Part shown: positions 18,078 through 27,200 of the stretch, in pieces
Layout: every line of letters begins with the position of its first letter
How positions within the stretch are numbered: the stretch's first letter is position 1
Assembly: GCF_000020965.1 (NCBI RefSeq)
Contig: NC_011297.1
Location: 1,708,525-1,772,524 of the forward strand
Source of the DNA: Dictyoglomus thermophilum H-6-12
GTDB taxonomy: Bacteria; Dictyoglomota; Dictyoglomia; Dictyoglomales; Dictyoglomaceae
Direction of reading: 5' to 3'
Length of the DNA: 64,000 nucleotides
Made by a program: the position numbers and the translations under genes
The notes under the pieces: generated by a model
The model's input: only the letters and a program-made list of their open reading frames with translations
What the model was told of the DNA's origin: nothing
Database searches by the model: none

Positions 18078-19246
18078 ATATAAAAGAAGATATCAAAGAA
18101 ATTATGCCTGAAGTTATAAATATTAGAAGAGATCTTCATATGTATCCAGAACTGGGATTTCAGGAATATAGAACCTCAGAAGTAATATCAAATTATCTTG
18201 AAAAGTTAGGGCTTGAGGTAAGAAGAAACATTGCTAAAACAGGTGTATTAGGTATATTAAGAGGAAAGGAAGAGGGAAAAACTATACTCCTTAGAGCGGA
18301 CATTGATGCCCTACCTTTAGAAGAGCTAAACAATGTGCCCTATAAATCAAAAAATAAAGGAATAATGCATGCCTGTGGACACGATGGCCACACTGCCATA
18401 TTGCTTGGAACTGCCAAAATTTTGGCAAAGTATAAGGAACAATTAAAAGGAACCGTTAAATTTGCCTTTCAACCTGCGGAAGAATTACCTCCAGGTGGTG
18501 CTGAACCAATGATAAAAGAAGGCATATTAGAAAATCCTTATGTGGACAAAGTATATGCCCTCCATCTTGCTAATCATATCCCTATTGGAAAGATTGGCGT
18601 TAGAAAAGGACTTTTCTGTGCCCAAGCCGATGCCTTCACTATTAAAGTAAAGGGAAAGGGAGGACATGGATCTGCACCTGATAAATGCATTGATCCTCTA
18701 ATTATATCCACCTATATTGTACAGGCATTACAGGAAATTCCAGCAAGAGAAATTGATCCTTACACACCTTTTGTATTAAGTGTATGTAAGATACAAAGCG
18801 GAAATGCTTTTAATATCATTCCTGAAGAAGCAGAGATACAAGGAACTGTAAGAAGTTTTGATAAAAATCTTGCAGAGTCAGTGGCAAAAAGGATAGAAAA
18901 AATATCCCAAAACATTGCCGAAGCCTTTAGGGGCAAAGTAGAGCTTGAATATCAATTTGGATATCCGCCAGGAAAAAATAACGAAGAGGAAGCAGAATTT
19001 GTAAAGAAGATAGCAGAAGAAATAGTAGGGAAAGACAATGTAATAGAAGAAAAACCATCTATGGGAGGAGAAGATTTCTCTTATTTTTTAGAGGAAAGAC
19101 CAGGAGCCATGTTTTGGCTTGGATCAGGCAATGAAGAGAAGGGCTTAAATCATCCCCATCATTCTCCTTATTTTGATTTTGATGAGAATGCCATGGCCAT
19201 AGGTATAGAAATGTTTGTTAGAATAGTATTAGAAAATCTGTTATAA
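18074..19246 (+). CDS. M20 family amidohydrolase (N-acyl-amino-acid / hippurate hydrolase type)
   Basis: The 390-residue metallopeptidase has the M20D motifs: RADIDALPLEE (about 75-85), HACGHDGHTA (metal ligands, about 99-108), QPAEE (138-142 region) and HH near the end (NHPHHSPYFDFDE). These enzymes cleave N-acyl or amide bonds of amino acids, using two metal ions. The start overlaps the HD-GYP stop (ATGA). Specificity cannot be decided; related enzymes are named IAA-amino-acid hydrolase or N-acetyl-diaminopimelate deacetylase. Confidence 0.9.
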   Translation: MNIKEDIKEIMPEVINIRRDLHMYPELGFQEYRTSEVISNYLEKLGLEVRRNIAKTGVLGILRGKEEGKTILLRADIDALPLEELNNVPYKSKNKGIMHACGHDGHTAILLGTAKILAKYKEQLKGTVKFAFQPAEELPPGGAEPMIKEGILENPYVDKVYALHLANHIPIGKIGVRKGLFCAQADAFTIKVKGKGGHGSAPDKCIDPLIISTYIVQALQEIPAREIDPYTPFVLSVCKIQSGNAFNIIPEEAEIQGTVRSFDKNLAESVAKRIEKISQNIAEAFRGKVELEYQFGYPPGKNNEEEAEFVKKIAEEIVGKDNVIEEKPSMGGEDFSYFLEERPGAMFWLGSGNEEKGLNHPHHSPYFDFDENAMAIGIEMFVRIVLENLL

Positions 19247-19287
19247 TTTTTCTTACCAAAACTGAAGAAAAGGAGGGAGCAAAATAT

Positions 19288-20712
19288 ATGATAATCTTAG
19301 ATAAAACCATATTCAGAATGTATGATATCCGAGGAGAAGTTCCAAAGAATCTAAATAAAGATGTGGCAAGAATAATTGGAAAGGCTTATGCAGTATTTAT
19401 AAGAAAAAGAATCAATAAAGAAAACCTTACAATCTCTGTAGGAAGAGATGCTAGAATTTCTTCAAAAGAACTTTCCGAAGGCCTAATTGAAGGATTAAGA
19501 AGCTCAGGGATAAACGTAATTGACATAGGTTTATGTCCTACTCCTCTACTCTACTTCTCTCTCTTTACCCTTCCTGTGGATGGAGGAATAATGATCACTG
19601 GAAGCCACAACCCACCACAATTTAATGGCATGAAAATCTGTGTGGGTAAAGAAACCATATATGGTCCCTTAATTCAAGAGTTATACGAGATTGCAGTAAA
19701 TATTAAAGATGAAACTTCAACAAAAGAAGGAAGTTATGAAACTTATGATATCATCTCAGCTTACAAAGAATTTCTTATAAAAGAGTTCCAAAACTCTGCT
19801 ATAACAAGACTCCCTCAAGGTACAATAAAGCTTGTAATAGATTCTGGAAACGGTTGTGGAGGACTTGTAGTTCCCGATGTTTTGAGAAAGCTTGGAGTTA
19901 ATGTGATAGATCTTTTCTCAGAACCCGATGGAAATTTTCCCAATCACCATCCAGACCCAACAGTGATTGAGACTCTAAAAACCCTAAGAGAGACAGTGAT
20001 AAAAGAAAAAGCAGATTTTGGAGTTGCCTATGACGGAGACGCAGACAGAATTGGAGTTGTGGATGAAAAAGCAGAAATCGTGTATGGAGATAGACTTGCC
20101 TATATCTTTGCCAAGGGAATATTAAAAGAAAACCCTGGAGCTAAAATTATAGGAGAAGTAAAATGCTCAAAATTCCTCTTTGAAGGTATAGAAAAATTAG
20201 GAGGAATTCCCGTACTCTCACCAGTAGGACACTCCCTGATAAAAAAGAAATTAAGAGAAGAAAATGCCCTTTTTGCAGGAGAGATGAGTGGTCATATATT
20301 TTTCAATGATAGATTCTTTGGATATGATGATGCTATCTATGCTACCATGAGGCTTGTAGAACTTTATGCTATAGAAAAACTCCAAAATCCTAATTTTGTA
20401 TTTTCAGATTTCCTGAAAGAATTTCCAAAAGTATATGCATCTCCTGAGATTAGGGTACATTGTAGCGAAGAAAAGAAATTTGAGATTATAAAAAACTTCT
20501 TTGATAAACTAAAGGAAAAATATCCAGAAATTGCCAATAGAGTTCAAAAAGTCATAACCATAGACGGTGTAAGATTAGAGTTTGATGATGGATGGGCTCT
20601 TGCAAGAGCAAGCAATACTGAACCCGTAATTGTATTAAGATTTGAGGCAAACACCGAGGAAAGATTAAAAGAATATCAAGAGATCTTTGAAAACATAATA
20701 AAAGAATGTTAG
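19288..20712 (+). CDS. manB: Phosphomannomutase/phosphoglucomutase
   Basis: The 474-residue alpha-D-phosphohexomutase has the phosphoserine loop TGSHNPPQFNG (about 101-111), the metal loop YDGDADRIG, the sugar-binding GEMSGHIFF and the C-terminal phosphate-binding RASNTEPVI. It interconverts mannose or glucose 6- and 1-phosphates. Together with the ManC-type enzyme at 7379-8782 it could complete GDP-mannose synthesis. It follows the amidohydrolase by 41 nt and has its own strong AGGAGGGAG ribosome site. The choice between mannose and glucose specificity is not certain. Confidence 0.92.
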   Translation: MIILDKTIFRMYDIRGEVPKNLNKDVARIIGKAYAVFIRKRINKENLTISVGRDARISSKELSEGLIEGLRSSGINVIDIGLCPTPLLYFSLFTLPVDGGIMITGSHNPPQFNGMKICVGKETIYGPLIQELYEIAVNIKDETSTKEGSYETYDIISAYKEFLIKEFQNSAITRLPQGTIKLVIDSGNGCGGLVVPDVLRKLGVNVIDLFSEPDGNFPNHHPDPTVIETLKTLRETVIKEKADFGVAYDGDADRIGVVDEKAEIVYGDRLAYIFAKGILKENPGAKIIGEVKCSKFLFEGIEKLGGIPVLSPVGHSLIKKKLREENALFAGEMSGHIFFNDRFFGYDDAIYATMRLVELYAIEKLQNPNFVFSDFLKEFPKVYASPEIRVHCSEEKKFEIIKNFFDKLKEKYPEIANRVQKVITIDGVRLEFDDGWALARASNTEPVIVLRFEANTEERLKEYQEIFENIIKEC

Positions 20713-20724
20713 AAGAAAATTAAA

Positions 20725-20750
20725 GGGGGAAGAGAAAAAAATCTTCCCCC
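20725..20750 (-). terminator. Terminator of the ECF sigma operon
   Basis: A 9-bp stem (20725-20733 with 20742-20750, GGGGGAAGA/TCTTCCCCC) has an 8-nt loop. On the minus strand it is followed by TTTAATTTT. It may also stop plus-strand transcription from the phosphomannomutase gene, although the plus-side T tract is poor. Confidence 0.75.
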
Positions 20751-20761
20751 TCACTTTAAAA

Positions 20762-21211
20762 CTAAGAAATAACTTTTCTCACATAATCAAGTATATTTTC
20801 TATTATCTCTTCCGAAGGATTGTCTTCCCTCATTATGATATTAAAAATTTTATCCTCAATTTCTTTAAATTCCTTTCCCAGAGTCCTTGCTATATCCCTT
20901 GCACTTAAATTCCAAAAATCTCCAAGGATCATCTTAGCAATATTTAAATCCTTCTCAGAAAAAAGTCTCTCAAGAGGGAATCTTGAAACTGAAAGCTTGT
21001 AAAGGATAACAATATTCTTATTAAAGGTTGGCTCCTCTATAGAAGAATAACTAAATATTTCTCCAGTATTCAAATCAAGAGCTACAATTCCATTTAATGT
21101 TGGAGGATCATAATGTTCAATAGCCTTTCTTACAATATCTTCTACATTCATCCTTCCCACTATTCTTCTTACAGAATTCTCAATTTCCTTAATATCTCTT
21201 TTTTTCTTCAA
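20762..21211 (-). CDS. Hypothetical protein in an ECF sigma operon
   Basis: A 149-residue soluble protein starts at TTG (21211-21209) behind AAGGTGAT. Most of it is predicted helix, with a short beta-like stretch (NGIVALDLNTGEIFSYSS, about residues 39-56). No family is recognised. It lies 9 nt downstream of the anti-sigma gene and ends at the operon terminator, so it is the third gene of a sigma/anti-sigma/unknown operon. A role in tuning that sigma factor is a reasonable guess from position alone. Confidence 0.65.
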   Translation of the reverse strand: MKKKRDIKEIENSVRRIVGRMNVEDIVRKAIEHYDPPTLNGIVALDLNTGEIFSYSSIEEPTFNKNIVILYKLSVSRFPLERLFSEKDLNIAKMILGDFWNLSARDIARTLGKEFKEIEDKIFNIIMREDNPSEEIIENILDYVRKVIS

Positions 21212-21220
21212 AATATCACC

Positions 21221-21673
21221 TTATTTATATTTTCCATGTAATTTGGTGGTCTGATAAATAAATACAAGCAAAAGAATAACAAAAAGATAAAAATTAAACT
21301 GTGAAAAAATCTGGAAGAGAGACTTTAAAGTAAGAACAAATAAGGAAGGATTTTGTATAAAAAATCTCACCAATCTATATCCAATTATAAAAACTAAAGA
21401 GAAAATAAAAACCTCTAATAATAAAAGTATAAAAATGTAAACTTGTCTTTTTATCTTCTCATACCTTAGAGTATTAAGGACCTTAATGTAAACTCTATCC
21501 CACTCCCTAACAATCTCGTCTTCTTCATTAACTTTTTCTTTAAGTTTCTTCTCTATCTCCAAAAATTCTTCAAATTCTCTTCTACACTCATCACAATTTC
21601 TTAGATGAGTAAAAAATTCTTCATCTACCTCAGGATATAAAAACATTTTTTCTCTAAAGTCCTGACAATTCAT
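21221..21673 (-). CDS. Putative zinc-finger anti-sigma factor, membrane-bound
   Basis: The 150-residue protein carries the zinc anti-sigma signature near its N-terminus: C3, H23, C27 and C30 (HLRNCDEC, H-x3-C-x2-C). Two hydrophobic segments follow (about residues 78-100 and 117-141), so the zinc domain would sit in the cytoplasm holding the ECF sigma factor at the membrane. Its gene overlaps the sigma factor gene by 4 nt. A short extracytoplasmic loop between the helices leaves little room for a sensor domain. Confidence 0.8.
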   Translation of the reverse strand: MNCQDFREKMFLYPEVDEEFFTHLRNCDECRREFEEFLEIEKKLKEKVNEEDEIVREWDRVYIKVLNTLRYEKIKRQVYIFILLLLEVFIFSLVFIIGYRLVRFFIQNPSLFVLTLKSLFQIFSQFNFYLFVILLLVFIYQTTKLHGKYK

Positions 21674-22119
21674 TTTTGCTCCCTTAAATAATTATATACC
21701 TTCTTTTTAGCTCTACAAATATAACTTTTTAAAGTATTTAATGGAATATCTAATATCTCACTTATTTCTTTATAAGAATAACCTTCCTGATAATAAAGAA
21801 TCAATATACTCTTTTCCAAAGGAGATAAAGGCCTCCATACATCCCTCTGCTCTACCAATTCCTCAGGATTATAATATTTATTATCTTCTATCTCTACATC
21901 TATAAACCTATTCCTTTCCTTTAAATAATCCATAGCAAGATTATGAGCAATTCTAAAAAGATAATTTTTAGCTGTTTTCTCTTCAATATAAACGTCCATA
22001 GCCCTTAAGAAAGTCTCCTGAAGAATATCTTTTGCCCCCTCCTCATCCCCAATAAGCTTTCTTACATATTTATATATCTCTTCCCCATAAAGCTGAAAAT
22101 AAGTTACTATATCACCCAT
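21670..22119 (-). CDS. ECF-type RNA polymerase sigma factor
   Basis: The 149-residue protein has sigma region 2 (about residues 12-70, with GAKDILQETFLRA and the NYLFRIAHNLAMDYL -10 recognition helix) and region 4 (PLEKSILILYYQEGYSYKEISEILDIPLNTLKS). It is followed by its anti-sigma gene. The ATG has no Shine-Dalgarno, and a TATAAT box lies 8 nt upstream, so its mRNA is probably leaderless. Divergent from a glycosyltransferase gene across a 68-bp region holding promoters for both directions. Confidence 0.9.
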   Translation of the reverse strand: MGDIVTYFQLYGEEIYKYVRKLIGDEEGAKDILQETFLRAMDVYIEEKTAKNYLFRIAHNLAMDYLKERNRFIDVEIEDNKYYNPEELVEQRDVWRPLSPLEKSILILYYQEGYSYKEISEILDIPLNTLKSYICRAKKKVYNYLREQK

Positions 22120-22127
22120 TTTCTAAA

Positions 22128-22133
22128 ATTATA
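22128..22133 (-). promoter_or_regulatory. -10 box of the ECF sigma operon (leaderless)
   Basis: TATAAT on the minus strand, 8 nt from the sigma factor ATG; transcription would begin at or next to the start codon. The -35 match is weak (GATACA at 17 bp). Confidence 0.6.
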
Positions 22134-22149
22134 CAATAAAAAATAGCTA

Positions 22150-22178
22150 TTGTATCTTATTTCATATTACTTTATAAT
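22150..22178 (+). promoter_or_regulatory. Promoter of the glycosyltransferase gene (leaderless)
   Basis: TTGTAT (22150-22155), a 17-bp spacer and TATAAT (22173-22178). The ATG at 22188 is 9 nt beyond the -10 box and no Shine-Dalgarno is present. Confidence 0.7.
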
Positions 22179-22187
22179 CTCATTATT

Positions 22188-22898
22188 ATGAAGGAAGTAT
22201 TTTTCTCCATAGTAGTACCAGCTCATAATGAAGCACTTTATATTGATAAAACCATCAATTCGTTGAAAGAGATGGAGTACCCAAGGGATAAATTAGAAGT
22301 AATCATAGTAGAAAATGGATCCACCGATAATACCTTTGAGGTAATTAAAAAATTATCTCCCCCCTGGTTTAAAATCATATCTATAAAAGAGGCTGGAGTC
22401 TCAAAGGCTAAAAACGTAGGTATTGAAAACCTCTCTCCAGAAAGTGAATGGGTAATATTTTTAGATGCAGATACATACTTAGGCCAAAGTTTTTTAAAGG
22501 ATTTAAGTGAATTCTTAAGAAAAAACGAAGATAAAAATTTAGGATGTGGAATGGTTTCTCTTCTTCCCTACCCTGACTACAAGATAGCAAGATTTTGGTA
22601 CCACTTTTACAACTTTGCCAACAGAGTTACAAAAACCACAAGATCTATTCAAATCATAAGAAGAGATCTTCTTAGAGATCTGAGATTTGATGAGAGTCTT
22701 ACCTTTGATGAAGATACCATGATGATAAGGGCTTGCAGAAAAAGAGCAAAATATTTCTTTTTCAAGACCAAGAAGGTCTTCTCTTCCACTAGAAGATTTG
22801 AGAAAAATGGATGGATAAAACAACTTTTCCAATGGATCTATTATGCATCTCTCCCCTACGAGAAAAAGAAGAAAATTAAATATAAAGTTCTAAGGTAA
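22188..22898 (+). CDS. Glycosyltransferase family 2 protein
   Basis: The 236-residue protein has the GT-A fold pattern of family 2: SIVVPAHNEALYIDKTI (residues 7-23), ENGSTDNT, and the metal-binding DXD as LDADTYLG. It is on the short side for the family and has no membrane segment, so it is probably a soluble or peripheral enzyme that transfers a sugar from a nucleotide donor during glycan or glycolipid synthesis. Acceptor and donor are unknown. Leaderless promoter upstream; convergent with the PlsY fusion gene downstream. Confidence 0.87.
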   Translation: MKEVFFSIVVPAHNEALYIDKTINSLKEMEYPRDKLEVIIVENGSTDNTFEVIKKLSPPWFKIISIKEAGVSKAKNVGIENLSPESEWVIFLDADTYLGQSFLKDLSEFLRKNEDKNLGCGMVSLLPYPDYKIARFWYHFYNFANRVTKTTRSIQIIRRDLLRDLRFDESLTFDEDTMMIRACRKRAKYFFFKTKKVFSSTRRFEKNGWIKQLFQWIYYASLPYEKKKKIKYKVLR

Positions 22899-22903
22899 AA
22901 ACT

Positions 22904-24136
22904 TTAAAAATACTTTTTTATAAACTCCATTACTACCCCTGAGATAATAGGAACACTAAAATTATCGTCTATCACATTAGGTAGTGCCTCCACAATAAAA
23001 GAAACTATTGCTCCTACCAATACAATATATAAAGGAAGTAATCCCTCAAACCATAAAAAGAAGGATACTACGAAACTCATACTTAAAAAACCAAGAGAAC
23101 CCTCTAAAGTTTTGTCAGAATTTTTAAAAAGCTTTTTCCTTCCCAAATTTATACCAACCCATTTTGCCATCATATCTCCAAGAGAAGTAAATCCTAAAGA
23201 AGCAAAAGCAATCTCTCTCTCAAAGAGGACAAAACTTATAAATATTCCAAGTAAAAAATTAGTTATAGAGGATACTCTTCCCACTTCTTTCTCTCTAAAG
23301 ATTTTAAAATTCTTGGTTATCTCAAGTTGAAAGAAATTTTCTATTCTTCTTACCAGGATTCTCAATATGTCAAGAAGAGAGAAGATTGCAAGAATAATCC
23401 CAAGTATCAAAAGAACAACAAACTTTGAAGTGAAAATATAAAGGGGTATAAATAAGAGGGCAAAAGGCCTTGCCAAAATCCTCCAAAAAGTATGTTTCTC
23501 CGTATAAAATTTAAACCTATCTCTTAAAAGATTTTTAACAGCCTCATAGGTAATAATCACAGATAAAATTGTCAAAAATAAAACCCCTACATAACTTTTT
23601 GCATTTAGCCACATGAAAAAAGCTATTATGGGAAAGGCAGTAATAGTAAACACATCTCCTACCCCATGAGTGGCTATATTTAATAAAAGAAAATAAATCA
23701 CGAGAAAAACAAAAAATTGTATTATTTGGACAGAAGAGAAATTCTGAACCAAAAGTTTAACAAATAAAAAGATAAAAAGGCTCAAAGAAGTAGCAAACCC
23801 TCTCCCACCTTTAAAGCCCAAATAAAAGGGAAATTTATGCCCTAAAACAGCGGAAAATCCTCCAAGATAGACAAAAAATTCAGGAAAATTAAAAATACAC
23901 CTCAAAATTATCATAGGAATAAAGCCTTTAGAAACATCGTACAAAGCAGTAATTATGGCTGGAAATAATCCTACCGATCTTTTTACATTCAATACCCCAG
24001 GATTTCCATCTCCAAGCTTTCTTATATCTACCTTCTTAAACCATAAGGGTAAGAAATACCCAGGAAGAAAAGAACCAAAAAGATAACCCAAACCAATTGA
24101 GAATATAAGTTTTAGTATGTTCTCCAAAATAATCAT
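22904..24136 (-). CDS. PlsY-like glycerol-3-phosphate acyltransferase fused to a dolichol/phytol-kinase-like domain
   Basis: The 410-residue membrane protein is about twice the length of PlsY. Residues 1-210 carry the three PlsY motifs: GSFLPGYFLP then DIRKLGDGNPGVLNV (about 20-54), AVLGHKFPFYLGFKGGRG (about 96-113), and NIATHGVGDVFT (about 153-164). PlsY moves an acyl group from acyl-phosphate to glycerol 3-phosphate, the first step of phospholipid synthesis. The C-terminal part (about 280-410) has GDMMAKWVG, LGRKKLF and KTLEGSLG, the pattern of CTP-dependent polyprenol (dolichol/phytol) kinases and related DUF92 proteins. I see no break between the halves, so this looks like a genuine fusion. 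Activity of either half is inferred from motifs. The start has AGGGGAA upstream. Confidence 0.8.
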   Translation of the reverse strand: MIILENILKLIFSIGLGYLFGSFLPGYFLPLWFKKVDIRKLGDGNPGVLNVKRSVGLFPAIITALYDVSKGFIPMIILRCIFNFPEFFVYLGGFSAVLGHKFPFYLGFKGGRGFATSLSLFIFLFVKLLVQNFSSVQIIQFFVFLVIYFLLLNIATHGVGDVFTITAFPIIAFFMWLNAKSYVGVLFLTILSVIITYEAVKNLLRDRFKFYTEKHTFWRILARPFALLFIPLYIFTSKFVVLLILGIILAIFSLLDILRILVRRIENFFQLEITKNFKIFREKEVGRVSSITNFLLGIFISFVLFEREIAFASLGFTSLGDMMAKWVGINLGRKKLFKNSDKTLEGSLGFLSMSFVVSFFLWFEGLLPLYIVLVGAIVSFIVEALPNVIDDNFSVPIISGVVMEFIKKYF

Positions 24137-24162
24137 CTTTTAATTCCCCCTATTGTAATTAG

Positions 24163-24181
24163 AAATATTTTATAACAAATT
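24163..24181 (+). repeat. 19-bp direct repeat, left copy, flanking the helicase-methylase cassette
   Basis: AAATATTTTATAACAAATT occurs here, between the PlsY-fusion gene and the cassette, and again at 32875-32893 just after the cassette. The two copies are identical and in the same orientation; flanks beyond them are only weakly similar. Confidence 0.7.
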
Positions 24182-24250
24182 ACATAGAAAATGTTAATAA
24201 ACAAAGACATTAAAAAAACAATACTACTTCAGTCAGTAAGAGGATCATGA

Positions 24251-24256
24251 TATAAT
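24251..24256 (+). promoter_or_regulatory. -10 box for the helicase-methylase cassette
   Basis: TATAAT lies 13 nt before the ATG at 24270, with TTCAGT at the -35 position (17-bp spacer). There is no Shine-Dalgarno, so the leader would be at most about 7 nt. Confidence 0.55.
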
Positions 24257-24269
24257 TTATTTAATAATT

Positions 24270-27200
24270 ATGAGTACTTTTATAACAAATTCAGGGGAAA
24301 AATCACTAAAGAAAAGATTACAGGAACTCATTGAAAAAAGCGAAGAGTTAAAATTTCTTGTTGGTTTCTTTTATTTTTCTGGTGTTAGAGAGCTTTATGA
24401 ATCCCTAAAAAGGCTTGACGAAAACGGAAAGTTAAAAGAAGGACATCTTAAAATACTCGTAGGATTGGATATAGACGAAGGAGTTTGGGGAATTTATGAG
24501 ACTGCCATAATCAACGAAATCTACAATAAAAACCGTTTAAAAGAAAAATTTTTCAATTCACTAAAAATTGCCTTCAATTCTGAGGAATTAGATAATAAAG
24601 AAACCTATGAACAGATTAAATTTTTCATAAAACTCCTTAAAGAAGGAAAGTTAGTTCTAAGAAAAACAAAAGACCCCAACCATGCCAAACTTTATTTATT
24701 TAAAATGGATGAATCTATAAAATCAGTAATTCCCAATCTTTTCATAACAGGAAGTAGTAACCTAACAAAATTTGGATTAGAATCTCAAGATGAATTTAAC
24801 GTAGAAGTTAAAGATTATGGCTTTGAAGAAGCAGAAAAGTATTTTGATGAATTATGGGAAAAAGGAATAGAGCTTTCTCAGGAGGATATAAACAAAACAA
24901 TTTATATTTTAGAAAACAAAAGCTTTCTAAAAGAAATCTCACCCTTTGAGGCTTATGCCTACCTTTTAAAAACTTACTTAGAACTTCACAAGGGCAAAAT
25001 TCTAAGAAAAGAACTTGAAGACCTCTTAAAAGAAAAAGGCTATAAACCTTACAACTACCAGATGGAAGCAGTAGCTCAAGCCTTAGCCAATTGTGAATCT
25101 CATGGAGGAACCCTATTAGCAGATGTGGTAGGACTTGGAAAAACAATTGTTGCATGTCTTGTGGGAAAAGCCTTGGGAAAGAGAGGTATAGTAATTTGTC
25201 CCCCTCATCTTATGGGAGATGATAATAAAACCTCTGGTTGGAAAAAATATCTTGAAGATTTCAAGCTTTTTGATTGGGAAGTAAGATCCTTAGGAAAATT
25301 AGAAGAAACCCTTGAATTTGTAAAAGATAGAGAAGATATCCAAATAGTAATAGTAGATGAGGCTCATCGTTTCAGAAATGAAAATACCCAAAGTTATCAA
25401 TTCTTAAAAGAAATATGTAGAGGTAAAACTGTAATTCTAATTACCGCTACACCTTTTAATAATGAACCCTCTGACCTATTCTCTCTATTAAAACTTTTCA
25501 CTGTACCCAAAAAATCCACAATAATATTAGATGAAGATTTAGAAAATAGGTTTGATTATTACCAAAGCATTTTCTATAAACTTGCATACATAAAAAACTA
25601 TTGGAATTCTAAAGATAACAGAAGAAAAAGAAGAGCCCAAAGATACTACAGAGATATATTTGGAGAAAACGAAATAGACTTATCAAAAGTAAAAAATCTT
25701 ACTAAGCTTCTTGCCCGAGAAATAAGAGCCACCCTTGAACCAGTAGTAATAAGGAGAAACAGACTTGATTTGAAATACTATGGAGAAAAAATTGAACTTC
25801 CAGAAGTAAAAGACCCCAAAGAATGCTTCTTTGAGCTTACCCAAGAAGAATCTAAATTCTACGATGAAGTAATAACCACTTTCGCCCCATTAGAAGATGG
25901 AGGAACATTCACAGGAGCCATTTACTTTCCTGCAAGATACGAAAAGGTTGAACAGTTAGGTCTTTGGGAGGAAATGAATGAAAGAAGTTTAACAAAAGAA
26001 GAGCAATTCCTATACATCTATCAGAGAAACCTATATGACTTTATGAGAAGACTCCTTGTAAAAAGATTTGAAAGTAGCTTTGGAGCTTTCAGAGAAAGTA
26101 TTCTGAGATTTAGAGATGTACACAAAACGGCCCTTGAATTTGTCAAGAAAACAAGGAAATTTATACTGGATAGAAAGTTAATGGACGATTTAGTAACAGC
26201 AGATCCCGATGAGATCCTTGAAGAACTCAAGAAATATGAGGAGGAGCTAAAGAAAGAAAATATTAATAATAAATATTACAAGATATATGATATAGATAAA
26301 TTTGAATACAGAGAAGAATTCATTAAAGATATAGAAAAGGATCTTACCCTTTTTGATAGACTAATTGAAAAAATAGACAATTTAAAACTTTTGGAAAAAG
26401 ATCCTAAAGCCGAAAAACTAATTGAGGAAATAAAAACTTATATAAATGAGGGAAGAAAAGTCGTAATTTTCACAGAATATCTGGATACTGCAAAATATTT
26501 AGAAAGAATCTTAGAGAAAGAATTTAAAGATATTCTTCTCTCTGCTTATGGAAACTTTAGCAGAAAGACAATAGAAGACATCTATAAAAATTTTGATGCC
26601 CAATATAAAGATCAAGAAGATAAATATAAAATTCTACTTACTACTGACAAACTTTCTGAAGGTTTTAACCTAAACAGAGCAGGAGTTGTAATAAATTATG
26701 ATATCCCTTGGAATCCTGTAAGAGTAATTCAAAGAGTAGGAAGAATAAACAGAATAGCCAAAAAAGTTTATGATGAGATCTATATATTAAATTTCTTCCC
26801 TACTGAACAAGGTGCTGATATTGTAAAATCAAGAGAAATAGCCCAAACAAAGATGTTTATGATACACAATGTACTGGGAGAGGATGCAAAGATTTTTGAT
26901 CCTGATGAAGAGCCTCAGCCAGCTGAATTATATAAAAGATTGAATACTTATTACGAAGAGGAAGAAGAAAGCTTCTTTACAAGAGTAAGAAGAGACTTTG
27001 AATTAATAGAGAAAAATTATCCTGAAATTATAGAAGAGATAAAAGATATGCCTAAAAGAGTAAAAATATCTAAAAAAGGAAAAGAGAATGAATTACTGGT
27101 ATTCATTAAAAAAGGAAAAGACTTATTTGTAGGTTATAAAAACTACGAAGAAAAACAACCAAAATCAGTAACCTTTGAAGAAGTATATGAAAAAATAATA

